Part shown: positions 33,550 through 45,399 of the stretch, in pieces
How the letters are laid out: every line of letters begins with the position of its first letter
Position numbering within the stretch: position 1 is the stretch's first letter
NCBI GenBank assembly: GCA_029204225.1
Contig: CM055099.1
Coordinates: forward strand, 56,889,512 to 56,953,511
Direction: 5' to 3'
DNA from: Diphasiastrum complanatum
Taxonomy: Eukaryota > Streptophyta > Lycopodiopsida > Lycopodiales > Lycopodiaceae
DNA length: 64,000 nt
Program-made: the position numbers and the translations under genes
The notes under the pieces: model-generated
What the model saw: only the letters and a program-made list of their open reading frames with translations
Databases searched by the model: none
What the model was told of the DNA's origin: nothing

Positions 33550-34231
33550 TGTTAAAAATTCACAATTCTAGCTTGACTAGTTTTGGTCATATGACTTGTA
33601 AATAGTTAGATGGTCATGATGTGGCTTGTCACACGTGCCAAATAGCATAGGATTCCATTCATAAGGATGTTCTCAAGTAGACCTAAGTGTTAGAACCTTT
33701 GGAATGAGTCCAAATTATGCTTAGATACAAGGGAGAAAAAATAGGAGCTATTTTTGGTAATTTTTGCATTGTTGAGGGATCTCCAAGATTCCAACCCTAA
33801 CTTGGTAGGGATGAAAGATCCACCAAAATTAGAATTAGGGATAGGTTTAGGGCTACTCATACCTGCCCAAAACCGTGATGGATCATGTATATATAGGTGA
33901 TGATATCTCACCAAAATCAATCAAGCAATTTCATGTTTTTTCTCTCATAATGGTGCAATTGCTCTCTATGTTCATAATTGTTTGAGTACTTGTGATTACT
34001 AATGATTATAGGATTGAATGTAGGTCTGGTGTACAGTACTCAGACTGTGGGAGGCCGTACTTTCACACGTGTGAAGCCTTCTTCAAGGATTTGGGCCATT
34101 TAGTGAGGTTCAAGCATAGATTTTTGATGGATTTTGATGGTTCAACTTGTGCTAATCTTATGAAATCATAATCTATTGTTTCCCTCATCATTTCAAGTGT
34201 TTTAGGATCCTTATTTGCTGTAATTTTTACA
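33550..34231 (+). repeat. Copia-4 3' LTR
   Basis: 682 bp. G-box palindrome at 34064-34073. About two differences from the 5' LTR. Confidence 0.95.
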
Positions 34232-34235
34232 GTAG

Positions 34236-35028
34236 GGTATACCTGCCATCTTCTGTTCTTCCTCTTTCATTTTTGGGCACTCCTGCTTCGTGAGATTGAC
34301 TCTAGCTATCATTGGTATGGTCTTCTCTTTGTAGTCCATCATGTGGTACTGCTTTAGCAATTTTCTGGCATATTCTGACTGACTCAAGTGCATTTTGCCC
34401 TTTGTTCAATCTCTTTTGATCTCCAACCCAAGGCATTTTGTTGCTTCTCCAAGATTTGTGATTTCGTAGCTTCCAGAAATCTGACTCTTCGTGTCTTTGA
34501 TCAGCGTCAAGGAATTTCCTATCATCAACGAATCATCCACGAAAATGGTCAATATCACAAAATCCTTTCCTACTCTTTTAATGTAGACATTGTAGTCTGG
34601 TTGAGTAGGATCAAATTCTAGAGACTTCAGAAGACCATCAAGATTTATATACCAGGATCGTGATGCCTGTTTTAGACCATAGATGCATCTCTGCAACCGA
34701 TAGACATATTGTCGATTGTCGGGGTCTTCATAGCCTTCAGGCTGCTTCATGAAGATCTCCTCCTCTAGATCTCCATGGAGAAAGACTGTTTTCACATCAA
34801 TTTGGTGAATTTCTAGATTGTGCTGTGTGGCGTATGCAAGGAGTAGTCTTATGCTTGTCATCTTGACCATGGGCGAATATGTGTCGAAATAATCAACACC
34901 ATATCTCTACGTGTAGCCCTTCGTGACAAGCCTTGATTTGTAGTGGCCAATAGTGCCATCAGATTTCATCTTCTTCTTGTAAACCCACTTGCAGTCGATT
35001 GTTTTTCTGTTTTCTGACAGTGGCTCTA
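34236..35028 (-). pseudogene. Copia-5 reverse transcriptase segment
   Basis: Minus-strand RT from the KWVYKKK / YKSRLVTKGY region (about 35010-34910, with stops) through QIDVKTVFLHG (motif A) and YGLKQASRSWY to the FVDD catalytic box (about 34530), then LGLEIKRD and on to the Copia-4 insertion point. One stop near 34397 separates the two open pieces. Upstream of about 35028 copia similarity stops abruptly. Confidence 0.8.
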
Positions 35029-35675
35029 AGAGGGGATGGTGCGTTGAAAACAAGCTGAAATCTCCTGAAAACAAGCTGAAAATGAGCTACAGGCAAAACA
35101 AGCTAATGGTACGTTGAAAACAAGCTCAAAACTCCTTCGAAAATAGGCTGCAGGCTTTAGCCCCTCGTTTGTGGCCTCTATGATACACGCTTCCAAGGTT
35201 GAAAAAAAAAAAACACGCTAGACAGCACAAGAAGCCCGTGGACAAGAAACACCTTCTAAACACAACAAGAACTGTTGGATACATCGTCTATAGATGCACG
35301 CTTTCAAACATCAAATGTGCCCCTGCAGATGCACGCTTCCAAACATCTGATGCGCCCGCTGCTCTGAAAACACCTGAGAAAATAAGAAGCCGGGAAATAG
35401 TAGATTGCTTTGAAACACTCCTCCTCTCCTTCAAAAACGTGCGGCTATAGGCTTCATAAACCCTCTATGAGGGCCTCACCAATAAACCTCAAGCTTTATC
35501 TCATCCTTTTGGAATCATGAACAGGCCCCTAAAAACTAAGTTTTAAACCTAGCAAGGATGCTAAAAGAAGATGTAAAAAACAAAAAGAATGCGAAAAACA
35601 AGCACATGCAAAGCAATAAGCAAAAAAAAGCAAGCAAGAAAGATCTTGAAAAATGTAAAGAAAATGAGAAAAAAA
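35029..35675. repeat. Non-coding stretch with short direct repeats
   Basis: GAAAACAAGCT recurs several times at 35044-35130. A tandem pair of about 35 bp beginning AGATGCACGCTT lies at 35292-35326 and 35327-35362. From about 35530 the sequence is A-rich on the plus strand and leads into the primer site at 35676, so that part is probably gypsy leader. No gene is supported. Confidence 0.45.
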
Positions 35676-35690
35676 GCGGCAACGGCGCCA
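35676..35690 (-). other. Gypsy-type primer-binding site
   Basis: Plus-strand GCGGCAACGGCGCCA is the reverse complement of TGGCGCCGTTGCCGC, the primer site common in plant gypsy elements. One base separates it from a TGTTGGGTC edge at 35692. Confidence 0.75.
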
Positions 35691-35691
35691 A

Positions 35692-36400
35692 TGTTGGGTC
35701 TTTAGCATCCAACCAGCTATGGCTCCATCTAGTATGAGTTATGGCTTCTCCCAACTAACCCTCACTAAGGCTTTCCCAACTAGCTTGGATATGGATGACA
35801 GTTCTGAGCATGGTGGTGAGTATTCCCGAAGGTAAGATCCGCTCTTCTCTCTTTTCTCTCCTTCGAAACTAACAAATGACGGCTTAACCTAAAATCCAAC
35901 TTCACAAAGGCTTAACCTACTTGTGAAAGGCCAACAATAAAATAAACTAATTAACTTGGTTCATAAGGAGAACTTATAATACATAGTGTAAGTGACTATA
36001 AAATCGTCATAGAGGAGAACTCTCAATGGAAAAAGATAAAGCTCTATTATGCAAATGAGGTTCTTCTTTCAAAATGGACTCTTCCACTCCTATATATACT
36101 TGGAGTGGTGGTCACTTACAAAAAGGCACTATGGGACAAGTAGACCACATAGGTTAAACTTAATTAAATTGGTGTCATGGGACAAACCTCCAATGGACCA
36201 TAAACAACTGAACTAACTTAAGTTGAACCTATTTAGACTAGCTTAAGTTCCAATGTTCTAGACTTAGGCTTAGAACTAAATAACTTTAAGTCATTGCAAC
36301 ATGGTGCAAAGGCCTAAACTTGACTAATCCAGTTCTAGGCTTAAGTCTATATCCTTTTCAAGATGGCTCAAATATTCCTTGGAATATCAGCCTACACCAA
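35692..36400 (-). repeat. Probable gypsy 5' LTR remnant
   Basis: The left edge TGTTGGGTC is fixed by the adjacent primer site. A TATATA element sits in a palindromic context at about 36088-36108 (CACTCC on one side, GGAGTG on the other). The right edge is not visible. Copia gag begins by about 36420. No second LTR or coding sequence of this element is in the window. Confidence 0.5.
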
Positions 36401-36419
36401 TTTTCATAGGCTTCAAGCA

Positions 36420-36886
36420 TACTCGATAATAGAGTCATTGAATAGAGTCATCACAACATCTGAATCTTGTATTTGTGAGCTAGCTGAATTCATTTGCTCC
36501 ATGAGATTTTGGAAAGTGTTGAGATGACTTGAAACACTTGTTGCCTCAATCATTCTTAGTGAAATTTTTTTTTTTCTCAAATGGAGTTTAGAGGTGAGAT
36601 CCTTGATGTCATAGAGAGTTGCTAGGATGTCTCATGCATCCTTGCCAGTCTAAACTATTCTTGCATGATTGATTTGGGTATCTTTCATGTTGAGAGTGAT
36701 CATGGCAAAAGCTTTGCCATTTTTCAATCTCCACCTTGTGATAGTAGCTACATCACCTTCTGGCTTAAGTTCAGTGCCATCAACAAAGTCCCATAGTTTC
36801 TTGACTAATAGCATCACTTTCATCTTGAACTTCTAGAGATGATAGTTACCTCCATCGAGTCTTTCGATTAGAGTAGACTGATCCAT
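36420..36886 (-). pseudogene. Degenerate copia gag (N-terminal part)
   Basis: ATG at 36886 opens a minus-strand gag frame with LDGGNYH (Trp of the usual NYxxW replaced by a stop), KLWDFVDGTE, the MxDTQINHAR block and LTSKLHLRKK. It has at least three in-frame stops (for example near 36650). This is the UBN2-type gag of plant copia. A canonical primer site at 37016-37027 lies upstream. It may belong to Copia-5, but the LTR next to it does not match the Copia-5 LTR. Confidence 0.65.
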
Positions 36887-37015
36887 TCTGGCTGAGTGAG
36901 ATCATTCAAATTGAGAACGATTTTGAAATATTGTTGGCTATGCATTTTCTAGTTCATTGTCTTGATAGAAACAAGACTAGTAACCCATAATGAGAATCAT
37001 ATTACTTGGATGCCC

Positions 37016-37027
37016 GCTCTGATACCA
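37016..37027 (-). other. Copia primer-binding site of the gag relic
   Basis: GCTCTGATACCA, reverse complement of TGGTATCAGAGC, directly before a TGTCAG LTR edge. Confidence 0.85.
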
Positions 37028-37418
37028 TGTCAGAAATCAGTGGGTTGTGCAAAAACTGGGAGCGAGCTAGATTAATGGATCAGAAACGCAACAGTTATCA
37101 GCAAAATAGTTCAAACAATGGATCAAACAAATGCGCAATTGCCATAACAACTGTAGAACAAATCACACTCTGATTATTATCAACAGATGACAATGGCTTG
37201 AAGTTATTACTTTGATCACGCTGACTCTGATAATTTGATTGATTAAAATAATCAGAAGAACAGTCTTCTAATGAATATTCTAGGATTAGATATAAAAATA
37301 ACTACAACTAACTTGCATTGAATGCTATCTTCTATATTAATTACAACCAACTTTATGCCATTAATGCATGTACAAAGTAGGCGGACTGCCAACGCAAAGT
37401 TGTTGGGTCGGACTGACA
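37028..37418 (-). repeat. Copia 5' LTR of the gag relic
   Basis: The left edge TGTCAGAAAT is fixed by the primer site. A matching CTGACA at 37413-37418 is the best candidate for the other edge (about 391 bp). 37419-37756 shows no recognisable gene. The short open frames there are unsupported. Confidence 0.5.
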
Positions 37419-37756
37419 GTATTGAAAATTACATAGGGTCAGATTTTATACAAAGGATCAGAAAATTTACACTCTGTCGAAAATATGTGGAGGGTCGAAT
37501 TTTTCGAAGTCAAAAAATTAAGAATCAATCCGACTCGATCTAGGGTTGAAGACACTCGGATAATTTCTGCCTTGATCCAATTCAGTCCAGGGTTGAAAAT
37601 TTCCTTTTTGATAGAAGTTACATTGGGTTGGAAAAATCCGATACTGGATTTTTCGTTCTTTTGGGAAAAACTCGCGCCTTCTATTTTCTGGATTTTGTAA
37701 AGTTTTCAAGATGCTCATTAATAAATGGATTTGAGGCTGAGCATCGAATTCCAACA

Positions 37757-39185
37757 GTATGTAACTTTCATTGATGATTTTAGTAGATTTTGTTGGATCT
37801 ATCTACTAAAGAGAAAAGATGAAGTGTATGATGTTTTTGTCATGTTCAAAAATGCAAGGGAGAATCAATTTTCTACAAGGATCAAATGTTTGAGGAGTGA
37901 CAATGGTGGAGAGTACATATCTACCAAGTTTAAGGCTTTTTGTGATGAGCATGGGATCAAGAGGGAGTATAAACCACAACAAAATGGAGTGGCCGAGAGG
38001 AAGAATACGACTTTATGTGAAAGTGCCAAAGCCATGAGGTTAAGTGCTAATAAACATCTTGGGATCAAGCTTTCTTGTGTGCTAATTTCTTGTGCAATAG
38101 GTGGCCGAGTGCTATTTTGGATGGAAGGACACCTTTTGAGATGCTATTCAAAAGGAGACCGAGTGTCAACTTTCTTAAAACTTTTGAATGCACATGCTAT
38201 GTCTACATAACTCTTGATGATAGGATCAAGGAGGATCCATCTTCAAGGAAAGGTATATTTGTTGGGTATAGTTAGGTGAGTAAAGCCTACAAGGTTTATA
38301 TTCCTACTACTAACAAAGTGATTGTTGGTGATTTCTGATGAGGAGAATATTTCAAAAGTATCTTCATGTATTATTGATGGTGATGTGGATGGATCTAACA
38401 TTCTTGATGTTGATGTAAAGGATCCTACTTTAGATGGCGATGATGATGGACCTTCATCAAGTCAAAAGTCAAGGAGAACATCAAGGGGGGATAGACAAAT
38501 GCCTTCAAGGCTCAGATATGATGAGAAAGGTAAGCAAGTTTTTGGAGGTACACACTTTGCTTTCCTAACCTCTTTTGATGGACTTACAAGTGTAGATGAA
38601 GCAAGGAACAAAGAAGAGTGGATCCAAGCAATGGATCTTGAGTATCAAGCTCTTATGAAGAATGGAACATGGAGATTGATGGAGTTACCTAAGGACAAGA
38701 AAGCTATTGGATGCAAAATGGATCTTCAAGGTGAAGACAAACCAAGATGGATCTATCAACAAGTACAAGGAAAGGTTTGTGGCAAAAGGATATGCTCAAG
38801 AACATGGTATTGACTATGATTAAACCTTTGCACCTTTGACAAAGATGGTGAGTATTCGGGTCATCATTTCTCTTGCTACTCTTTATGGATGGGATCTATG
38901 GCAATTACATTATAGATGCATTTTTTAATGGTGATCTTGAGGAGGAAGTGTACATGGAGCAACCCGAGAGCTACATTTTACCTACAAAGCCAAATCATGT
39001 GTGTTTTCTACAAAAGAGTTTGTATGGCTTTAAGCAAGCACCAAGTAGTTGGTATGCTAAGCTAAACACTTTTCTACTCTCTCAAGGCTTTGTTATGAGC
39101 GAGTATGATCATTCACTTTCTTATAGGTTTGTTGAAAATAATGTCATCTTGCTAATCTATGAGGATGATATCATCTTGAGTGGTG
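37757..39185 (+). pseudogene. Copia-7 integrase and RT (5' part)
   Basis: Integrase core (FIDDFSRFCWIY, LRSDNGGEY, a shortened block before PQQNGVAER), then the linker and RT start. There are several lesions: a stop at about 38274, a frame change near 38330, another near 38718, and a stop in place of the Glu in the YDETFAP block at about 38820. The RT box reads YEDD instead of YVDD at about 39157. It keeps sense codons at the positions where Copia-1 has stops. Confidence 0.88.
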
Positions 39186-39190
39186 GAGAC

Positions 39191-39982
39191 TGACAAAATT
39201 TCCAGAATTCACACGTGTGGGGATGATCCACATGTATGATAGATCTAATTAAGCCTTATGATTAGCACAATAACTTGATTCTAGATTGAATAGCAAGATC
39301 TAGTATAGCAGTTATGGCTTAACCACAATCTAGCATGCTAAGCATCAGAGAATGATTGCAATGAATCATAAATGAGCAAAAATACAAGAAATTAGTGTAT
39401 TAGCATTAGCCTCAACATGACTCAGAGAGAGAAAGATAGAGAGATATCAAGCAAAAATGGTGTGGATCCAAAATGGCATGAGATAGCTACAAAGCGTTGG
39501 TTCTTCATCATAAATTATGATATTAGCTACACATATTTATAGAGTTTGAGGTAGCTCGAGGTAGAACCACATCGATCCACCTTTCAATGACATCTAAAGT
39601 GAAAACTAGAGTCTATGTGACATTTGTCAAATCTCATGCATGCATCTCTACCTACTTTTACCAAGTGTCCTAGTTCTAACTAGAATTGTACAAATCATCA
39701 TACATGTGTCCATTTCCTTTTGTGCATGCCTTGCATGTCACTATGGATCACTTACAATTAATTCATGTGAAATGCCACGAGTTTCTACAAGCATAATTTT
39801 GCTATTTCTAAGTCTACAATCTATATGCAAGTTGTAATCATCCAACTAGATATGACATATCCATGTAGCTCGAGTTCTATCTAAGCAAAACTTGGCATTT
39901 GAATTTATGGAACAACATACTTGCATGGTACAATGTCTGTAGCAAGCCTAAAGTCAAGATGGATAATTTTTCAATTTTAACA
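39191..39982 (-). repeat. Copia-6 3' LTR
   Basis: 792 bp, TGACAAAATT ... TTTTAACA. G-box palindrome CACACGTGTG at 39210-39219, very close to the LTR edge. Confidence 0.92.
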
Positions 39983-39999
39983 CTCCTCCTAAAAACAAT

Positions 40000-42900
40000 C
40001 TACATTGACTTGAACATGGATCTTGGTATTACACCAAGATTGGCTCTATGCTTGATGAAGGAACTCTTGCTCAAAGGTCTGGCAAGCAAATCTGCAATAC
40101 AAGATGATGTGTCGATGTGTTCCAAGTAGATCTCCCCTCCAATGAGCTTCTCTCTCACGAAGTGATGTGCAACTTTGATGTGTTTGCTCCTTGCATGGAA
40201 TATCGGGTTGTTGGCAAGGGCTTAGGCTGAAATGTTGTCACACATGATCATAGGTAGGTCATCTTCCATGATTATCTTTAGCTCCACTAGCAACCTCTTG
40301 ACCCAAAGCACTTCCTTTGTTGTTGTAGTGAGTGCCTTACACTCAACGTCACATAATGAGAGTGATACAGTATCTTGCTTTTTGGAAAGCCAAGATATCA
40401 AGTTTCCTCCAAGATATATGACATAAGCACTTGTAGATTTTCGATCTGCTCTATCACTTGCAAAATCCGAGTCAGAATAACCAACTATAGAAAGATCTTC
40501 ACTTTTATACAATAAACCATAATCAAAAGTTGAAGATATGTATCTAAGCACTCTCTTGGCCATTTTCCAATGATGAATAGTAGGATTTTGCATAGCCTGG
40601 CTCAACTTCTGAACACTAAAGCTTATCTCAGGTCTAGTTATTGTGAGCCAAATTAAGAAGCCTATAAGACTCCTAAAAAGAGTGGTCTCCACGAAGGATC
40701 TTTCATCACCTTTGTTAGGGTCTTTTACAATTTGCTCCATAGGAGTTTCTATACGCTTACAATCTAACATATTGAACTTTTTTAACATTGAAAGAGCATA
40801 CTTGGATTGACATACAAAAGCTTTATCTTTAAGCAAGTCAATCTCTAATCCTAATATGTAGTGAATTTTTCCAAGATCTTGCATCTTGAACTCTTTTCCA
40901 AGTGCAATCTTGGTTTCCTCAACTAACTTGATACAACTTCATGTTAAAATGATATCGTCAACATAAATAAGAAGGATGACAATATCTCTATTATAAAACT
41001 TGATATACAAGGAAGGATCATAGTTACTAAGATTAAATCCTAGTGACTCAAGAAAGGTGTTAAGTTGCTTTAGTCCATATAGACTTTTGAAGAGCAAGCA
41101 AACTTTGTCTTTGTCATGGATGAACCCAATAGGCTGATCCATATAAATCTCTTCTTCTAGATATCCATTTAAAAATGCATTAGATACATCTAGTTGAAGA
41201 ACTTGCCAATTGGAAAAACAAGCAATAGAAATTATGATTCTAATTGATACCATCTTTGCAACTGGAGCAAAAGTCTCCTCATAATCAAGTCCATAAACTT
41301 GAGCAAAACCCTTTGCACAAAGACTAGCCTTGTACTTGTTGATTGTGCCATCTTGATTATACTTGACTCGAAAAACCCACTTGCAACCAATGGTGTGCTT
41401 GTTGGATGGAAGATCCACAAGCTCCCATGTTTTGTTGGCCATCAAAGCATCATATTTCTCCTTCATGGCAAGATACCATTCCTTCGAATTGAGTGCATCA
41501 TACACATCCTTTGGCTCCTCATGTGAAATAAAATAAGCACAATTAGTGGAGTTGAGTTCCACTTGCTTGCCTCTATCTTCATATGTAAGCCTCCTAGGCT
41601 CGGATCTTTCTCTTTGAGACCTCCTTGGTGAAAAGATTCGAGGTGACTCCTCCTCAATTCTCGGCCCCATCTCTCCATGATAGTCTTCAAGGATGATAAA
41701 TTGAGTATCTTTTTGGGAATCTTTGAACTCGGCCTCCTCAAGAATGTATTTTTGATCCTCATGGAATATAACATAACTACTCTCAATTGTAGTTGAGGTA
41801 GAGGGAACATAGATTCTGTAAGCCTTCTTGTTGGATGCATATCCAAACATGATCCCTTTGATAGAATTAGGATCATTTCTTTTCCTTGTTTCCAAGGGTA
41901 CATGAACAAAGCAAACACATCCAAAAACTCTAAGGTGATCTACCTTAGGTTTCTTCTTAAACAAGACATCAAAAGGTGATTTTCTAGCAAGTGCCTTGTG
42001 AGATAAATAATTGCACAATTTATTGCTTCACCCCAATATCCAATAGGCAAAGAAGCTTCAACTCGGATTGCTTTAGCACATTCACATAAAGATCCGTTTT
42101 TCCTCTCAACAACTCCATTTTGAGATGGAGAATAAGCACAAGAAAACTCTCTCTTAATTCCTTCACCTTCACAATATTCATGAAACTTCTTAGAGATGTA
42201 TTCACCTCCTCCATCACATCTTAAAGCTTTAACTTTGAAAGAAAATTGTTTTTCAACATAAGCTTTGAAGGTTAGCAAACCATAACTTTTGAAGAAAGTA
42301 GATACAACCAAGTATATCTAGTAAAGTCATCAATAAAGGTGACAAAACATGTTGCATCACCAATAATTTTAAAAGAAGAAAAATGAACATCCGAGTGTAT
42401 AAAATCCAAAGGATGAGTAGTCTTGATAAAAGACTTTTGATATGGCTTTCTATGTGATTTTGCAATAGCACACACAAGGCTTGAAATCTTTGGAAAGTGA
42501 TTTTGGAAGGCCAATAGCCTTCTCTTTCTTGACCATAGAAGACATAGACTTAAAGTTAGGATGCCCCAACCTTCTATGCCACAACTCCTCCTTAGATAAC
42601 AAAGCAACTTCACAAAGGTTTGCATTCTCATAAGAATTCAACTTGAAAATTTCACCATATCTAGATCCATCAGCCTTGATAAAGCAAGTATTGGAATTGA
42701 ACTTTACATCACAACCATTGTCAAGCAATTTTCCCACACTAATCAAGTTCTTTGTAAGCTTTGGAATGAAAAGAACATTAGAAAGTGCAAGAACTTTAGA
42801 AGAAGCAAGTTTCAATGAAATGTTGCCAATTCCTTCAATAGAGCACTCATGATCATAAGCACTGTAAATAGATCTCTTAAGTTCTTTATAAGGTACAATT

Positions 42901-43887
42901 GAGTCAAAAGACTCCTTTGAACAACACATATGTGAAGAAGCTCCATTATCTATGTACCAAGCTCTATCTTTCTTGAAAAATGATGAAGAAAAACTGGACA
43001 CCATGAGTGGTCCTTCTCCATCACTTGCAGCAAAATCTTCTTCAATCTCTTTGGAGAGATTTGCTTGCTTGAGGTGGTTTTTCTTCTTAAAACAATTAGA
43101 GGCATAGTACCCCTTCTTGCCACAGAAGAAACACTTCACTTTTTTCTTCTTGGTCTTTGAAGTAGAAGGATGAGATGAATCATCCTCTTCACCATCTTTG
43201 TCTCGATCCTTGGCTTTGTCTTTGTTGGATGCTTGAGAAAACTGGTTCTTACTCCTTCCTTTATGCTTGTACTTGACAAAGAGGGCTTTGTCACTTCCAC
43301 CATGCTTGAGTTTGTTCATCCTAGAAAGTTTATAGCTTTGCCTAGCCTTCTTCAGAAATAAGAATTCCTTGGAGAGTTTCTAGATTAGGCAACTCCTCCT
43401 TAATGGCAAAGGACTGAACAAGATTATCATAGTCATCTTTTAAGCCATTTAGAATGACTTGAACTAGCTCATCTTGGTTAATAGTAACACCAACACAAGA
43501 AAGCTCTTTATGAAGATCTTTAACTCTCAGAACATAGTTTGATACACTCTCCTCATTTCTTTGGAAACTTTGGAAAATCTGATTCCTAAGAGTGAGGTCA
43601 TAGATGGACTTAAGTGCATCCCAAGCATCTTTAGCAATGGTGCAAGATCATATCTCTCTCAAAATCTCATTAGATACATTCATCTTAATGAAATGTAGAG
43701 CCATTCTAGCTCTCTTCCTATACTTAGGAATTTCAGCCTGTGCTTGAGGCTCCTCCTCAACACCAAGCACAATGTCCATAACATCTTGGAGTATCAAAAT
43801 AGACTCCATTCTGAACTTCCAAATTGAGTAACTAGAAGTATTTAGTCTTTCATTTGCTTCTAGAAGATATCATCCTAGAGGTGCCAT
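40000..43887 (-). pseudogene. Copia-6 gag-pol, many lesions
   Basis: Start ATG at 43887, with a stop five codons in. Gag is broken again before 43319. From 43319 the frame holds a KVKCFFCGKKGYYASNCF knuckle, protease reading WYIDNGASSHM (Asn for the usual Ser after the catalytic Asp) and the pre-integrase zinc region to 42450, where a five-base deletion disrupts the CxxC part. Integrase continues at 42311-41940 with CDGGGEY in place of SDNGGEY, so the second catalytic Asp block is altered. RT follows at 42018-40939 (QLDVSNAF, YVDD near its end) and RNase H at 40884-40222, then stops to the end near 40000. Confidence 0.9.
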
Positions 43888-44633
43888 TATGTGAAGACTT
43901 CTTAGTTATTGGACTGCAATATGTTTGAGCTTGTTCCAATTAGACTTAATGTTGTTGATCTCTTTCACTATAGGCATTTTCAAGGATATGCTACCTTCCT
44001 ATGTGAAAAACTTGCAACTGTATTTGAGATGGATCTCAAATATTTCACAAAACAAGATTATCTAGATTAGACACACAAAGTAGATTGAGGTACTTTGACA
44101 AGTTTGAATCCTACTTTTGGCACGTGTGAAATGCTTCAAAAGAAAACACTTTTGATACACAGAAGGCTCAAAGGGTGTTCAATTACTTCAAACCTAGTCT
44201 TAATCTTCAGTTTCTTGTGTAAAATGCTCAAAACAATGGACTCAGAACAAAACAAAGTTGAATTAAATCAAAAAATAGTCGCTCGGATTTTGGACCTCTC
44301 CCTTAGCTTATAACTCTTGATAGACACATCAGATTGATTTGGTTTCAATTTCTATGAAAAGTACACATTATAAGCTTTCCATCAAGCTAAAACACCACTA
44401 TCTTTGGATCTACAAGCAAGGAGATAGAAGGGACTAAAAATCTCTGATTTTCACACGTGCGGAATTCCAGAATTCCATACTACCACTTTTCAGACCAAAA
44501 ATTCTGTTTCAATCCGATTTCATACAAACGCACTTCAGAGAAAGTTGAGAAAAAGTGTATAACTATTTTTTTGCTTGATTTACCTCTCAATTTCTTGTAC
44601 ATTCAGAGATGTTAGCATGCAAAGCTCCATTTG

Positions 44634-44645
44634 TCTATGATACCA
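44634..44645 (-). other. Copia-6 primer-binding site, altered
   Basis: TCTATGATACCA next to the LTR, against GCTCTGATACCA expected. Two substitutions, consistent with age. Confidence 0.75.
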
Positions 44646-45394
44646 TGACAAAATTTCTAGAATTCACACGTGTGAGGATCCACATGTATGATAGATCTAA
44701 TTAAGCTTTATGATTAGCACAATAACCTGATTCTAGATTGAATAGCAAGATCTAGTACAGAAGTTATGGATTAACCACAATCTAGCATGCTAAACATTAG
44801 AGAATGATTGCAATGAATCATAAATGAGCAAAAATACAAGAAATTAGTGTATTAGCATTAGCCTCAACACGAGTTAGAGAGAGAAAGATAGAGAGATATC
44901 AAGCAAAAATGGTGTGCATCCAAAATGACATGAGATAGCTACAAAGCTTTGGTTCTTCATTATAAATTATGAGAAGAGCTACACATATTTATGGAGTTTG
45001 AGGTAGCTCGAGGTAGAACCACATCCATCCACCTTTCAATGACATCTAAAGTGAAAACTAGAGTCTATGTGACATTTGTCACACCTCATTCATGTATCTC
45101 TACCTACTTTTACCAAGTGTCCTAGTTCTACTTGTGCATGTCGTGCATGTCACTATGGATCATTTACAATTAATGCATGTGAAATGCCATGAGTTTCTAC
45201 AAGCATAATTTTGCTAATTCTAAGACTACAATCTATATGCAAGTTGTAATCATCCAACTAGATATGACATATCCATGTAGCTTGAGTTCTATCTAGGCCA
45301 AACTTGGCATTTTCATTTATGGAACAACATACTTGCATGGTACAATGTTTGTAGCAAGCCTAAAGTCAAGATGGATTATTTTTCAATTTCAACA
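44646..45394 (-). repeat. Copia-6 5' LTR
   Basis: 749 bp. G-box palindrome CACACGTGTG at 44665-44674. Confidence 0.92.
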
Positions 45395-45399
45395 GAGAC

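Larger units (their letters stand above)
28093..34231 (+). mobile_element. Copia-4, full length, RT motif A deleted
   Basis: The element is 6139 bp, with 682-bp LTRs at 28093-28774 and 33550-34231 that differ at about two positions. The flanks share GTAG (28089-28092 and 34232-34235), a four-base duplication that leaves the Copia-5 frame intact at the empty site. It is the near-identical inverted twin of Copia-3. The leader 28787-29585 has no supported gene. Confidence 0.96.
20274..35028 (-). mobile_element. Copia-5, older copia element hosting Copia-3, MITE-2 and Copia-4
   Basis: Minus-strand copia pieces occupy 35028-34236 (RT), 28088-27915 and 27545-27035 (RT end and RNase H), then a 3' LTR at 27023-26643 continuing at 20473-20274. 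The LTR right edge reads TTCTGACA and the proposed left edge TGTCAG, giving matching 6-bp inverted termini. The three insertions split it: frames on both sides of Copia-4 and of MITE-2 join without shift once the inserts are ignored. The 5' part beyond 35028 is missing or displaced. This copia family is different from the others here (RT box FVDD). The left LTR boundary is the weakest point. Confidence 0.65.
39191..45394 (-). mobile_element. Copia-6, full length, degenerate
   Basis: The element is 6204 bp on the minus strand, with LTRs at 39191-39982 (792 bp) and 44646-45394 (749 bp). The length difference is mostly one deletion of about 40 bp near 45138 of the right LTR. Target duplication GAGAC. 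The primer site 44634-44645 differs from canonical at two bases. Polypurine tract at 39983-39990. LTR divergence is clearly higher than in Copia-2, Copia-3 and Copia-4. The family is shared with Copia-8. The leader 43888-44633 holds no supported gene. Confidence 0.93.

Noticed and set aside
35676-35690. Reading the GC-rich 15-mer as a G/C regulatory box
   Set aside because: It matches the complement of the gypsy primer site and stands one base from a TG LTR edge, which explains it better.
39191-45394. Possibility that the copia domains at 40-43 kb belong to Copia-7
   Set aside because: Strand, family and the GAGAC duplication show that they belong to a separate inserted element, Copia-6.
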